From the NCBI RefSeq assembly GCF_023221595.1, contig NZ_CP096567.1, positions 62,001 to 126,000 on the forward strand: DNA of 64,000 nt, given 5' to 3'. Each line of letters opens with the position of its first letter. Positions within the stretch are counted from its first letter, which is position 1. The stretch is from Rhodococcus qingshengii JCM 15477 (GTDB taxonomy: Bacteria; Actinomycetota; Actinomycetes; Mycobacteriales; Mycobacteriaceae). Shown here piece by piece: positions 25,409 to 34,848 of the stretch. The position numbers and the translations under genes were made by a program. The notes below the pieces were generated by a model. That model saw only the letters and a list, made by a program, of their open reading frames with translations. It was not told the origin of the DNA and did not search any database.

Positions 25409-26500
25409 ATGCGGCACAAGGCAGCACAGCTACTCGGCTTGCGACGCGCAACGATTACAGCGATCGTCGGTATGACCCTCGTGGCAACCGCCTGTTCAAC
25501 ATCCGGCCAGGCCGTCAGTGCCCAGCCCGAGACGGCAAGCGCGTCCTCCCAGCCGGCGCAACAACCGAACCGTCAACCAACTACCGACGCGCTCGCCACC
25601 CCCGGAAGCACCTGCGGCACAGTCACTTTCCCGGCTGGCACCCCCGGCACCGTAGTCGTAGAGACTGGTGCGATCACCTGTACCGATGCTGTGGCGCTCA
25701 TCAACCGCTACTACAACGATCCGGTGATCACCCGCCAGGGCAACACCATGTCGGCGATGTTCGATGGCTGGACGTGCGTGAGCCCGACCGCTGTCGCCTC
25801 CCAGTTGGCCGGCTATGGATCGAAGTGCGAGAACGGTGACCTCACACTTGTTGTCGTTACGGGCGATGGAGCGGCCAATGCCACTGCAACAGCGACGTCA
25901 CCGTGCACTGCTGACGCCATCGAGACCGACCTCAGTCGCGATATTGGTGGCCAAATCCGTTGCCACGGACAGTGGGCGTACGTGGTCTGGAACCGTCTGG
26001 GCGACTCCTCCTCTTTGGTCCGTGTGGTCGCCGGCAAGTGGGTTGTCTACACATCGTTCCCGACCACAATGTGCCCCACCCAAGCGCGGGCAGATGGCGT
26101 CCCCGAAGCCGAACTGAGCAGCTTCACCCACTGCGCCGACGACTCCGGCGGCCATACCGACGGCGGGTCAGGAGATCTCGGGCTGTCGACGCCTATCACC
26201 CAACCCACGTGCGATGGTCTCGGGATCGTGGTCGTCTACAGCGCAACCAAGCCCGGAAACTATGCCACCGAAGTGGGAAATGCCCTCGCCGCGCACCCCG
26301 GCGCGAAGTACCTGCGCACCGACCACTCCTGCCCATCCCTCCGTCAGGAGAGCAACGAGGGAAACCCGATCTACGCGGTTTACAAACCCGCTGGCTATAC
26401 ACAGGCCGAGGTATGCGCCGGCGTCCACCGGGAAAACGACGACGCCTACGGCAAATGGTTGGACATGAAGACCGACCCCAACATCATCATCGCCTGCTGA
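25409..26500 (+). CDS. Lipoprotein with C-terminal kinase-sensor-like domain
   Basis: 363 residues starting MRHKAAQLLGLRRATITAIV, with GGGAGA before the ATG and a lipobox VATAC near residue 29. A Pro/Gln/Ser linker (30-65) leads to a domain with CGTVTFPAGTPGTVVVETG, in which a helix ALINRYYND is followed by a WTC strand. The last ~85 residues (CDGLGIVVVYSATKPGNYAT ... YAVYKPAGYT ... YGKWLDM) resemble the extracellular tails of some actinobacterial Ser/Thr kinases, here without a kinase. It may be a free-standing sensor or surface-binding lipoprotein. The resemblance is from memory. Confidence 0.7.
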   Translation: MRHKAAQLLGLRRATITAIVGMTLVATACSTSGQAVSAQPETASASSQPAQQPNRQPTTDALATPGSTCGTVTFPAGTPGTVVVETGAITCTDAVALINRYYNDPVITRQGNTMSAMFDGWTCVSPTAVASQLAGYGSKCENGDLTLVVVTGDGAANATATATSPCTADAIETDLSRDIGGQIRCHGQWAYVVWNRLGDSSSLVRVVAGKWVVYTSFPTTMCPTQARADGVPEAELSSFTHCADDSGGHTDGGSGDLGLSTPITQPTCDGLGIVVVYSATKPGNYATEVGNALAAHPGAKYLRTDHSCPSLRQESNEGNPIYAVYKPAGYTQAEVCAGVHRENDDAYGKWLDMKTDPNIIIAC

Positions 26501-26798
26501 TACAGATTCATGTTCATACGAAAGACCGCTATCGAGCGGTGCCGAGCAGCCTGAGACCAGTGGCAGATATCGAGCGTATCTGACCAGTCGATACGCTCGA
26601 TACCTGTTCGCGTTCAGCATCATTCAAGGTGGTGTGATCTTCCAACTTTTTGACGGTCGCCGCCGCTTAGGGCTAGGTCAAACGCCGCGCGGTCGTCTTC
26701 GATAGACGTCGATACCGCCAATCGGCCCGGACTCCGCCACCACCCGAGAATCCTGATCGGCGGAATTCTCACAACCGCCAGGTCCCACATCATCTGGT
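26501..26798. other. Intergenic between converging genes
   Basis: CGAGCGTATCTGACCAGTCG near 26571-26590 can pair with CGATACGCTCG just after it (around 26590-26600), giving a possible two-way terminator. No gene seen. Confidence 0.4.
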
Positions 26799-27173
26799 CT
26801 ACCCAGTTTGCCCCAGGGTGAAGCCGGTTGCTCCGGCGAGTTCGACGATCGCGGTGTGATGTCGAGTAGGACGGAAGAGCCTGCGCTTCGATGCAGGCGT
26901 CGCAGCGAAGACATATTTCTTGTCCTCATCGACGACACAGGAGAGAGTCGTCGTGATGCGCACCGCGTGCCCTTCGAGCGCTGCGCACAGGGCGACTGCT
27001 TCGCTGTGGAGTTCGGCGAGTAGGTCTTCGGTGATGCGGGCCGCGTCGACTCGCTTCTGGAAGACGAGATCGCCGCAGGCTTGGTGGTGGGTGATGAAGG
27101 TGCCGACCCGGACCAATGCTTGCGCAGCGGATTCGGGTTCAGGTGCACCGTAACCTGACCGCGTCGTGCCCAT
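26799..27173 (-). CDS. Hypothetical protein downstream of TetR genes
   Basis: About 124 residues from the ATG at 27173 (GGGGGA 11 bases upstream), starting MGTTRSGYGAPEPESAAQAL. It is helical, with LVRVGTFITHHQACGDLVFQ and ITEDLLAELHSEAVALCAAL, then a strand pair and a basic end. It lies in the same direction as the TetR gene whose stop is at 27229, only ~55 bp away, so it may be co-transcribed or regulated by it. No family recognised. Confidence 0.5.
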   Translation of the reverse strand: MGTTRSGYGAPEPESAAQALVRVGTFITHHQACGDLVFQKRVDAARITEDLLAELHSEAVALCAALEGHAVRITTTLSCVVDEDKKYVFAATPASKRRLFRPTRHHTAIVELAGATGFTLGQTG

Positions 27174-27228
27174 GATTGACAGTCCCCCGGCTTCCATTGT
27201 GGTTTTCGCATTCTGACATGAGGTGCGA

Positions 27229-27900
27229 TCAACCGAGTGCGCCGCGGAGGTGCGCTGCGACAATGTCCTCGATGCGGGTGGTGAGGTCGACGTTTTCGTG
27301 CAGGACCGCTGATGCGTTGACGGCTCCGATGGTGCCGGCGCACAGGTTCCATGCGAGTCGGTGTGTGGTGGGCGTGTCGGTGAGTTCGCCGGTGGTGATG
27401 GCGGTGTCGATGATGTCGCTGATGGCGTCGACCCAGTGTGCGAAGCCGGCTGCCTTGTCGATGGTGGGTTCGAGGGTGAGTTTCATGCCGGCCCGCACAT
27501 TGGTGTCCTCGGCGATCTGACGAGCGAGGGACGTGAAGATCGCTGCCAGCTTCTCCCCCAGGCTAGTGCGCGGGCCAGCCGCCAGTGCTTCGCTGACGGT
27601 TTCGTCGAGCGTGCGGTTCCAGTCCGAGATGACGTGCTGCGCGATCGCTTCTTTGGATGGGAGGTGGTAGTACATTGCGCCTTTGGCGAATTTTCCGGTA
27701 GCGCTGAGGGTGTTGATGCTGGTGTGGCCGTATCCGTCGGTGTCGAAATGCCGGGCTGCGACGACGATGATCGCTTCGCGTGTTCGCACTGCACGGTCCT
27801 GCATTGCCGAGTTCTTACTGCCGGGGACGCGACCGATCCGGTGAGTTGTCGTGGTGGCAGCATTTTCCGGGACGTTCGCCGATTCGATGGGGCTGTTCAC
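27229..27900 (-). CDS. TetR-family regulator (gamma-butyrolactone-receptor-like)
   Basis: 223 residues from a GTG at 27900 with AAGGAG 9 bases upstream. The ATG at 27939 lies inside the previous gene and is less likely. The DNA-binding domain (residues ~33-80) reads TREAIIVVAARHFDTDGYGH then TSINTLSATGKFAKGAMYYH. The C-terminal domain has ISDWNRTLDETVSEAL and NLCAGTIGAVNASAVL, as in ArpA-type receptors of signalling lactones. The sequence overlaps the next TetR gene by ~85 bp. The same architecture is seen in the TetR genes ending at 27815 and at 58777-59457. Confidence 0.85.
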   Translation of the reverse strand: MNSPIESANVPENAATTTTHRIGRVPGSKNSAMQDRAVRTREAIIVVAARHFDTDGYGHTSINTLSATGKFAKGAMYYHLPSKEAIAQHVISDWNRTLDETVSEALAAGPRTSLGEKLAAIFTSLARQIAEDTNVRAGMKLTLEPTIDKAAGFAHWVDAISDIIDTAITTGELTDTPTTHRLAWNLCAGTIGAVNASAVLHENVDLTTRIEDIVAAHLRGALG

Positions 27901-28546
27901 AGAGATGCTCCTTCGACCATGCGAACGGGTCCGTTCCACACCACATCAGCAGTAGATCGTCGATCCGCCTGCTGATGGTGTGGTTCTCGTCGAGGCTGGC
28001 GGCCACCTGCACAGCGCCGACGAAACCGGCGCAGAGAGTATCGGCAAACCGCGACACGGCGGAGTCGAGGGCGCCGGAACGACTCGCGTCGACGACGATC
28101 GGTTCAATCGCAGCGGTCCACGCTTCGTAGGTGGCGCGGGCGCCGCCGAGCGACTTGTCGACGGACAGGATGAGGCCGGCGCGGATGATCGCCTCGTTTT
28201 GGGTGCGGCGGGCGAGTTCGCGGTAGATCATCAGTACTTGCCGGTCGGCGGGTTGACCGGTTGCGATCGCTTTCCCGACTGTCGCGGTGACTGCGTCGGA
28301 CCAGCGGCCAAGCATCTCCCTCGCGATGGATTCCTTCTTCGAGAAGTGGAAGTACATCGCGCCCTTGGTGACCGGGGCGAGTGTGACGATGTCGTCGATG
28401 GTGGTGCCCGCGTATCCCGTTTTGCTGAACAGGGTTGCGGACGCCTCGAGGATCGCTTCGCGGGTGATTTTCGCTCGTGGCTGCATCGGTGGTCGGCCGG
28501 TTTTTCCGTGGTCGATGCCTTCGGAGAGCTCGTTATGATCGTTCAT
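27815..28546 (-). CDS. TetR-family regulator, paralogue in tandem
   Basis: 243 residues starting MNDHNELSEGIDHGKTGRPP. The helix-turn-helix (TREAILEASATLFSKTGYAG then DIVTLAPVTKGAMYFHFSKK) lies at ~25-75 and the ligand-binding half has LCAGFVGAVQVAASLDENHT. The last ~35 residues overlap the start of the next TetR gene and are basic and unusual, so the C terminus may be extended past its original stop. Tandem TetR paralogues, next to a DUF2637 gene as at 57.7-59.5 kb, suggest a duplicated plasmid control module. Confidence 0.82.
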   Translation of the reverse strand: MNDHNELSEGIDHGKTGRPPMQPRAKITREAILEASATLFSKTGYAGTTIDDIVTLAPVTKGAMYFHFSKKESIAREMLGRWSDAVTATVGKAIATGQPADRQVLMIYRELARRTQNEAIIRAGLILSVDKSLGGARATYEAWTAAIEPIVVDASRSGALDSAVSRFADTLCAGFVGAVQVAASLDENHTISRRIDDLLLMWCGTDPFAWSKEHLCEQPHRIGERPGKCCHHDNSPDRSRPRQ

Positions 28547-28626
28547 TGGTCACAGGTGCTTTCTGTGGTCATCGGCCCCGGCGGTGTTACAGCATTGTCG
28601 GGGCCACCTTTGTTGGTGAGACTTGT

Positions 28627-29726
28627 TCAGACGGTGGTGAGTTCGCGGTCAGCGATGTTCTCGGCGGACCGAAGGTCGGGCAATGGCGGGCTCGTGAATC
28701 CTGCTTCGCGGGCTGCGGTATCGAACTTCTCGTACCGTCGCCATGCGGTCGATGTCGCGACAGGCGGTTTCGTTTCCAGAGCGATGGTCTCCCACGTGAG
28801 GTTCGGGTTTGTGAGCTTGCGCACTGCTGTATCTTTCACATTCTTCGCGAGATTCGACCGGGATTCGACCGGGCGCTCAAGGACATGAGGTCGTCTATGT
28901 CGGCATCGGTGTCGGCCTGTGCTTCTTCGGCATCGCGGCGGGCTGGGGACTCCGCAGCGGTGTCTTGGGAGTCGAGGATCTCGTCCAGGTCGTTCATCGT
29001 TTCATCCACGAAAAAAGGTTCCGCATAGTCCGCAATAGCGTCGTCAATGCAGGCCTTCGCATCCGCCGTTGTGGCGTCTACGTCTAGATCCGACTCCCGA
29101 TGGTCCGCAATATTGTGGGCGAACTTCTCGCAGGGCTGAGGGACGCGGATTGGTCCCCGGCCTACGGTGAGGTCAGACGCAGTACTCTGTGAATCCTCAC
29201 TTTCGGTGGCATTTTCGACGATCGCACGGTAAGTGGCGTAGGCCGTTCCGACTGCCTTCACCAGGATTGTGATTCCGTGGGTGAATGCCAAGACCAGGGC
29301 CGGCGGAATGATCGCTATGGCCGCCGCAATGGCCGGCGCAAGTGGAATGAGCCCAAGGTCTCCCCCACCATCGATTGACTCCTGTACGGCGATTGCTGCG
29401 CGATAGGCGTGGTAGGCGTTTCCGAGGATGCTGATCGCGACGACGCTGACTGCGAGGGCGATGTAGAAGCCTCTGTCGCGTTCGTTCATGTTGAGCGTGC
29501 TGATGATGACGATGGTGGCGCCGAGGATGGCGCTGTCGACGATCGCAGGGAAGATTCAGGTCAGGTGTTCGGGGATCAGTGCTTGCCGTGCGAGGTCGCG
29601 TTGCACGGCGAAGGAAAGTACGAATGCGCCGGTGGTGGTACCGAGCGCAATGACGATCGCGAGTGCCAGTGCGGCGAGCAATGCGCCTAGCTGAATGCGA
29701 GCTGCCCGAAGGCTAAAGTCGGTCAT
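28627..29726 (-). pseudogene. DUF2637 gene, broken by a nonsense codon and a frameshift
   Basis: The ATG at 29726 opens MTDFSLRAARIQLGALLAAL, matching the intact paralogue at 57747 (MGDFSLRAARIQLGALIAAL). At the place where the intact gene has ENLAWIFP, this copy reads EHLT-stop-IFP: the Trp codon is TGA (about 29553-29555). The frame then continues through IALAVSVVAISILGNAYHAY and LVLAFTHGITILVKAVGTAY to about 28836. There the conserved C-terminal helix-turn-helix-like segment (KDTAVRKLTNPNLTWETIAL, WRRYEKFDTAA) lies in a different frame. Four membrane helices are expected in the family. Confidence 0.85.
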
Positions 29727-30167
29727 GACTGGGTTCTTTCCTTCCAGGGGCAATCGGTGGTCGTTCCACGGAAGCACCCTTCGGCCCGCCAGTGGGGGAG
29801 CAGAACGGGCTCGCTCACAGCCCACAAGTCATCGGGAATCTCATCGGCGCGCAACACATATTCAGCATCGAGCATCAATCTTTCGCGCTCCTAATTAACG
29901 ACAAACTAGCCGATGGAAGAGTCTGCGAACACCGCTGCAACGAACCCCTGTGCGTTCTCGTGGAGTCGGAGCACCTCAGCCCCCCCAGACCGCGTACCTG
30001 CGATACGCGGTCGCCTGTGGGACCCCCCCGGGATATTTCCGCAGGGGTGTAGACGCAGGCCGCCAGCCGTTGAAGCGAGACTTCACACCGTTGCCGTCGA
30101 CCATCACGTGGTCCGTTCCCTCCATCCGCACCTTGTCGCCGACCGTGAGCCGCACTCGCGGCCCGAT
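29727..30167. other. Intergenic, no gene seen
   Basis: Carries the GAAGGAAAGAACCC leader of the DUF2637 pseudogene, close to the leader of the intact copy at 57.7 kb. Beyond ~29830 no supported feature is visible. Confidence 0.5.
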
Positions 30168-31115
30168 TCACGGAGAGTCGAGCAGCTCGATTCCGTAGTC
30201 GGCGACGACGGCACGCACCTCGACGAGGTAGCGCTGTGCCTGCGCCGTGAGCGGGACCCCGGAATGGCTGATCCAGCCGATCTCGATGCTCTCGTCCACG
30301 GCGAGTGGGATGGCGACGATCTCGGGGTCGAGATCGTCACTGATGATGCCGGTCGAGATCGTGTAACCGTCGAGTCCGATCATGAGATTGAAGATTGTCG
30401 CGCGGTCGGAGACCCGGATTTCCCGCTTGCTCGACAGGGTGGAGAGGATCTCTTCGGCGAAATAGAACGAGTTGTTCGCGCCCTGGTCGAAGGTGAGCCG
30501 TGGCAGGTCGGCCAGATCATCGAGAGCGACGCGATCTCGGGAGGCCAACGGGTTCTGCCTGGAGATGAAGATGTGCGGCACCGCGGCGAAAAGCGGGCGG
30601 AACACCAGACCGGAATCTCGCAGAAGCTTGTCGATGACCTTCCGGTTGAAGTCATTGCGGTACAGGATGCCCACTTCACTGCGGAGCATCCGGATGTCCT
30701 CGATGATGTCCCAGGTCCGGGTCTCACGAAGCGAGAACTCGTACTGTGCCGCGTCAACGGAGTCCACCATCCGGATGAACGCCTCGACCACGAATGAGTA
30801 GTGCTGAGCCGAGACTCCGAGCAGCCGACGGGACGGTGGCTGACCGAGGTAGCGCTGCTCCAGCAGCGACATCTGCTCGACGACCTGCCTGGCATAGCCG
30901 AGAAACTCCGCGCCCTCCTCGGTCAACGTCGCCCCACGGGCCGATCGAGTGAGGAGGGTGCGTCCCACTCGGGATTCCAGGTCTTTCATCGCGGCAGACA
31001 TGGTCGGCTGGGCGACGTAGAGAAGGTCCGCGGCGCCGGTGATCGACCCCTCCGCCGCGACCTCGATGAAGTAATGCAGTTGCTGCAGTGTGATGCCTCT
31101 GGACTCTCGCGCCAT
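30168..31115 (-). CDS. LysR-family regulator, divergent from mesX-mesD
   Basis: 315 residues. The N-terminal winged helix reads LQQLHYFIEVAAEGSITGAA then VAQPTMSAAMKDLESRVGRT (residues ~10-50). A linker helix and a periplasmic-binding-like effector domain follow, with VPHIFISRQNPLASRDRVAL and GLDGYTISTGIISDD. The length is standard. The gene is divergent from mesX with a 125-bp spacer, the classic layout for LysR control of the neighbouring operon. The effector is probably a sulfur or methionine-cycle metabolite, inferred only from context. It is intact. Confidence 0.92.
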   Translation of the reverse strand: MARESRGITLQQLHYFIEVAAEGSITGAADLLYVAQPTMSAAMKDLESRVGRTLLTRSARGATLTEEGAEFLGYARQVVEQMSLLEQRYLGQPPSRRLLGVSAQHYSFVVEAFIRMVDSVDAAQYEFSLRETRTWDIIEDIRMLRSEVGILYRNDFNRKVIDKLLRDSGLVFRPLFAAVPHIFISRQNPLASRDRVALDDLADLPRLTFDQGANNSFYFAEEILSTLSSKREIRVSDRATIFNLMIGLDGYTISTGIISDDLDPEIVAIPLAVDESIEIGWISHSGVPLTAQAQRYLVEVRAVVADYGIELLDSP

Positions 31116-31240
31116 AGCTAAATGCTATAGAGGACCATAGGAAACATTTGTTACCCGATAACTGAACTGGAACTGCAGGATAGTGGCAGAGACTTTCCGC
31201 AAGGCCGAGCCCGGCCGATCAAGACCCGAATTGGACGTTC
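31116..31240. promoter_or_regulatory. Divergent promoter region between lysR and mesX
   Basis: CTATAGAGGACCATAG (about 31129-31144) is an imperfect palindrome next to the lysR start, and nearby GCTAAATGCTATAG and AAACATTTGTT are AT-rich. LysR operators of the T-N11-A type would be expected here. The mesX ATG has only a weak ribosome site (TTGGA). Confidence 0.4.
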
Positions 31241-32233
31241 ATGTCGAACGAATTCACGTTCAGCATCACCACCGCCCGCTTCGACGAGGACTACTCGCCG
31301 TCGGAGCATTCTCGGACCACCACGAACTTCGCCAACCTGGCCCGAGGCGAACACCGTCAGCAGAACCTCCGCCGAACCCTGGCGATGATCAATGACCGGT
31401 TCAATGGTCTCGCACGCCGGGACAACCCGGGCCTGGACCGCTACGCCGTCGAGCTCGAGATCGTCTCCGCGGAGCTGCAGTTCAGCTCGGACGGCGCGGA
31501 TCACCGGCTCCCCCTGATCGAGGTACTGGATATTCAGATCGTCGATCGCCTCACCGGCGCACGATTCCCGGGGATCGTCGGGAACAACTTCTCCTCCTAC
31601 GTCCGCGACTTCGACTTCAGTGTTCGACTGCCGGCAGTCAACGAGGGCGCCTCTGAGTTCACTGTGCCCGGCGACTTCGGTGACCTGCACGGCAAACTGT
31701 TCCAACATTTCCTCGACTCCGAGGCCTACAGGGAACGCTTCGCGGTCGATCCCGTGATCTGCATCAGCGTGTCCACAAGCCGGACCTACCACCGGACCCG
31801 GAATCACCATCCGACCCTCGGTGTCGAGTACCAGCAGGACGACTACTCGTTGACCGACGAGTACTTCGGGAAGATGGGGCTGCAGGTCAGGTACTTCCTG
31901 CCGCCCGACGGTGTCGCCCCGCTCGCGTTCTACTTCCGCGGCGATCTGCTCAACGACTACACCGACCTTCAGCTCATCGGCACGATCAGTGTAATGGAGA
32001 CCTTCCAGAGGATCTATCGGCCGGAAATCTACAACGCGAACTCGCCCGCCGCTGAGATCTACCGACCGACCCTGGATCAGCAGGACTACTCGCCTACCCC
32101 GATCGTCTACGACCGCATCGAACGCGATCAGCTGGCAACCAAGCAGGGCAAGTACACGGAAGACCACTTTGTGAAGCCCCACCGCGAGTTACTCGAACAG
32201 TGGGCCGCCCGCTTCCCCGTTCTCGTCGGATGA
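31241..32233 (+). CDS. mesX: MesX-like DUF1852 protein, partner of methionine synthase MesD
   Basis: 330 residues starting MSNEFTFSITTARFDEDYSP, with the conserved RTTTNFANLARGEHRQQNLR and NDRFNGLARRDNPGLDRYAV of DUF1852. HFLDSEAYRERF and the C-terminal SVMETFQRIYRPEIYNANSP also fit. DUF1852 proteins are encoded next to a short MetE-like methionine synthase (MesD) in aerobic bacteria and are needed for its activity; the biochemical role of the partner is not settled. It is followed 20 bp later by mesD. The length is normal and no break is visible. Confidence 0.9.
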   Translation: MSNEFTFSITTARFDEDYSPSEHSRTTTNFANLARGEHRQQNLRRTLAMINDRFNGLARRDNPGLDRYAVELEIVSAELQFSSDGADHRLPLIEVLDIQIVDRLTGARFPGIVGNNFSSYVRDFDFSVRLPAVNEGASEFTVPGDFGDLHGKLFQHFLDSEAYRERFAVDPVICISVSTSRTYHRTRNHHPTLGVEYQQDDYSLTDEYFGKMGLQVRYFLPPDGVAPLAFYFRGDLLNDYTDLQLIGTISVMETFQRIYRPEIYNANSPAAEIYRPTLDQQDYSPTPIVYDRIERDQLATKQGKYTEDHFVKPHRELLEQWAARFPVLVG

Positions 32234-32253
32234 CCACCGGAGGAAAGTCGACC

Positions 32254-33291
32254 ATGAACCAGATCTTGCCCACGTCCATCGTCGGCAGCCTGCCCAAGCC
32301 CTCGTGGCTCGCCCGGCCTGAAACCCTCTGGGCGCCATGGAAGTTGCAGGGCGATGAGTTGGTCGAAGGCAAGCAAGATGCACTGCGTATCGCCGCCAAG
32401 GAACAGAGCGATCGCGGCATCGACATCGTCAGCGACGGAGAGCAGACCCGTCAGCACTTCGTGACGACATTCATCGAGCATCTCGACGGGGTCAACTTCG
32501 AGCAGCGCGAGACGGTTCGGATCCGCAATCGTTACGACGCGAATGTGCCTACCGTGGTCGGCGCAGTGAGCCGCTCCAAGCCGGTCTTCGTCGACGACGC
32601 GAGATTCCTCCGGCAGCAGACCGATCAGCCGATCAAGTGGGCACTCCCCGGCCCCATGACGATGATCGACACGCTTTACGACGGCCACTACCAGAGCCGC
32701 GAGAAGCTGGCGTGGGAGTTCGCGACGATCCTCAACCAGGAGGCACGAGACCTGGAGGCTGCGGGGGTCGACATCATCCAGTTCGACGAGCCAGCGTTCA
32801 ACGTCTACTTCGACGAGATGAAGGACTGGGGCGTGGCGACGCTGGAAAGAGCAACAGAGGGATTACGCACCGAGACTGCAGTACACATCTGTTACGGCTA
32901 CGGGATCAAGGCGAACACCGACTGGAAGGCCACCCTCGGCTCGGAGTGGCGACAGTACGAGGAGTCGTTCCCCCTCCTGCAGCAGTCCAGCATCGGCATC
33001 ATCTCGCTGGAATGCCACAACTCCCACGTCCCGATCGACCTCGTCGAACTCGTCCGGGGCAAGAAGGTCATGCTCGGTGCCATCGACGTGGCGAACGAGA
33101 AGATCGAGACTCCGGAGGAAGTCGCCGCCACCATTCGGAACACTCTCAGGTTCGTCGACGCGGACAAGCTTCTGCCGAGCACGAATTGCGGCATGGCGCC
33201 CTTCTCCCGAGGCATTGCACTGGCGAAGTTGAGCGCGCTCAGCGCGGGTACGCGCATCGTTCTTGAGGAGCTATCGACCGCGAAGTCCTAA
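32254..33291 (+). CDS. mesD: Folate-independent methionine synthase core, MesD-like
   Basis: 345 residues from the ATG at 32254 (GGAGGAAA upstream), starting MNQILPTSIVGSLPKPSWLA. It corresponds to the C-terminal catalytic half of MetE without the N-terminal folate-binding half. The zinc ligands are visible: His211 and Cys213 (HICYG), Glu253 (SLECHN) and Cys312 (STNCGM). IIQFDEPAFNVYF is the usual Asp/Glu loop for homocysteine. With mesX before it this matches the MesD type, which methylates homocysteine without a polyglutamyl-folate domain; the natural methyl donor is not known to me. Probable regulator: the divergent LysR. Confidence 0.9.
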   Translation: MNQILPTSIVGSLPKPSWLARPETLWAPWKLQGDELVEGKQDALRIAAKEQSDRGIDIVSDGEQTRQHFVTTFIEHLDGVNFEQRETVRIRNRYDANVPTVVGAVSRSKPVFVDDARFLRQQTDQPIKWALPGPMTMIDTLYDGHYQSREKLAWEFATILNQEARDLEAAGVDIIQFDEPAFNVYFDEMKDWGVATLERATEGLRTETAVHICYGYGIKANTDWKATLGSEWRQYEESFPLLQQSSIGIISLECHNSHVPIDLVELVRGKKVMLGAIDVANEKIETPEEVAATIRNTLRFVDADKLLPSTNCGMAPFSRGIALAKLSALSAGTRIVLEELSTAKS

Positions 33292-33832
33292 CCTGTTGGG
33301 CCTCATCTCACCGGTTAAGAGCGGGCTGCTCAATGTTTGATGCGTGATACGGGGTATGTGTTGCGCGTCGACGAGATTCCCGATGACTTGGGGGCTGTGA
33401 TCAAGCCCGTACTGGCGGGCCGAAGGGGGCGAGTTCTGGGCCGGTCCACCGCAGAGTGGTCAGAAACCAGTGACCGGGGGTGACGAGGTGTGGTTATGCC
33501 AGCCGCCGAAAGGGCCAGCAGCCTTGTTCGGTTGGGGAGCTGTGGTGACACGGTGGGCAAGTACCGATCGCAGCTATCGTCTCCTGGGGTAAAGGTAGTG
33601 ATGACGACAGAATCGGCGGATTACAGGCCTCCGATCGATATGCCGCTGCACGTCAGCATCAGGTGGTCGTAGGTTCATCTCGAACGGGAAAGCTACGCGT
33701 CCGGTTGCGGGCTCAGTATCGGCCCGTCTGATTATGCAACGGCCGGTCGGGTACGCCTCGGGCGTACCGAACGCCACTGTTTGGGCTTTCACGCAAGTCA
33801 AACGCATCATGAAAATTAACGAGCACCACCGT
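33292..33832. other. Transposon debris, including an IS5-like N-terminal remnant
   Basis: From the GTG at 33358 the frame reads VLRVDEIPDDLGAVIKPVLA, the start of an IS5-family transposase (usually DEIPDDLW..IEP(L/V)LP), then loses sense. The Trp of the family is Gly here. No further supported gene lies before 33833. Confidence 0.45.
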
Positions 33833-34192
33833 GTGAGTCTCGGAATTATGTGGCACGTTCTTCCTGAATTATTTGGCACGATGGTAGCCGTCAGGCACTC
33901 TCACCTTGGATCCTCGGTCGAGTAGGAGGTGGGCGGTATCTCGGACCTCTCTGTGTTGAGATCCGCCAACCCGGCATTCTCCGAGCTACCGAACAACTCC
34001 TCGACGCGGCGACTGTTCAGAAAACCACTGATCAACTGCCACAGTTCATCCGCGAACGCCGGGCATCTGGTCCGACCAAGCGAAGCAAGAGCACGAACGC
34101 ATCATCATCGTCATCATCGAGCGCGGCCACGATCCCGCGCTCGGCGATCACCCTCGAATCATCGGGGTACACCCCGCTCAGGAACTCCAGCC
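33833..34192. repeat. ~350-bp diverged repeat, copy 2 (other copy 3851-4200)
   Basis: Aligns with copy 1 in the same orientation, starting GTGAGTCTCGGAATTATGTG. The protein remnant on the minus strand has one base fewer in the GPEAPAF codons than copy 1, and a longer Asp run. Similarity stops near CAGGAACTCCAGCC (34192). Confidence 0.8.
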
Positions 34193-34391
34193 CATGCAGA
34201 TAACCGTCGGGTTACCTGTTCGGGCGCATCCCCTCATTCTTCCACCACGATCACTCCTGCAAGATCGGCGGCGTCAAGTATTCCAGCGCTGCTGAGCAGG
34301 CCCGTCTGATCACATCTGTGCCCGGTGGGAGTGGGCCCGAGGCATTGTCACGTTGACGAGCTATCGAGGGCCAGCTGGCACGATTTCGATC

Positions 34392-34848
34392 GTGACCACC
34401 ACCGCCGCGCCGTCGTACAAGCGTCACCACCGCTACCCCGGCGAGATCATCGACCATTGTGTGTGGCTGTATTTTCGGTTCACGATTTTCGGTTCACGCT
34501 GAGCTTTTGCGACGTGGAGGAACTCATGCTCGAACGTGGTGTCGTGGTCTCCTACGAGACGATCCGGCGATGGTGTGACAAGTTCGGGCAGGCCTACGCG
34601 AATCGGCTGCGTCGCCGCCGTGCTCGCCCCGGCGACAAGTGGTTCCTCGACGAAGTTTTCGTCCGGATCAACGGAGTTCAGCACTACCTGTGGCGTGCCG
34701 TCGACCAAGACGGCACAGTCCTGGACGTGCTAGTTCAGTCCCGTCGAAATACCAAGGCGGCCAAACAGTTCTTCCGAAACCTGCTCAAGGGCTGCTGTCG
34801 GCCGGTGAGTACCGGCAGGTGTTGGCTGATCAGTTCGCCGTATGACGC
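34392..34848 (+). pseudogene. IS6-family transposase, truncated and frameshifted by a 14-bp duplication
   Basis: The GTG at 34392 gives VTTTAAPSYKRHHRYPGEII and DHCVWLYFRFT. A 14-bp exact tandem duplication (34471-34498) then shifts the frame. In the next frame the core resumes as LSFCDVEELMLERGVVVSYE, IRRWCDKFGQAYANRLRRRR, GDKWFLDEVFVRINGVQHYL and VDQDGTVLDVLVQSRRNTKA, stopping at LLKG. The first Asp of the DDE triad (FLDEVF) and the DGTVLDV strand are present; the rest is deleted. The sequence after 34795 belongs to something else. Confidence 0.85.
34471..34498 (+). repeat. 14-bp tandem duplication in the IS6-family transposase
   Basis: ATTTTCGGTTCACG occurs twice, back to back. Removing one unit rejoins WLYFRFT to LSFCDVEEL in frame. 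Confidence 0.95.
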
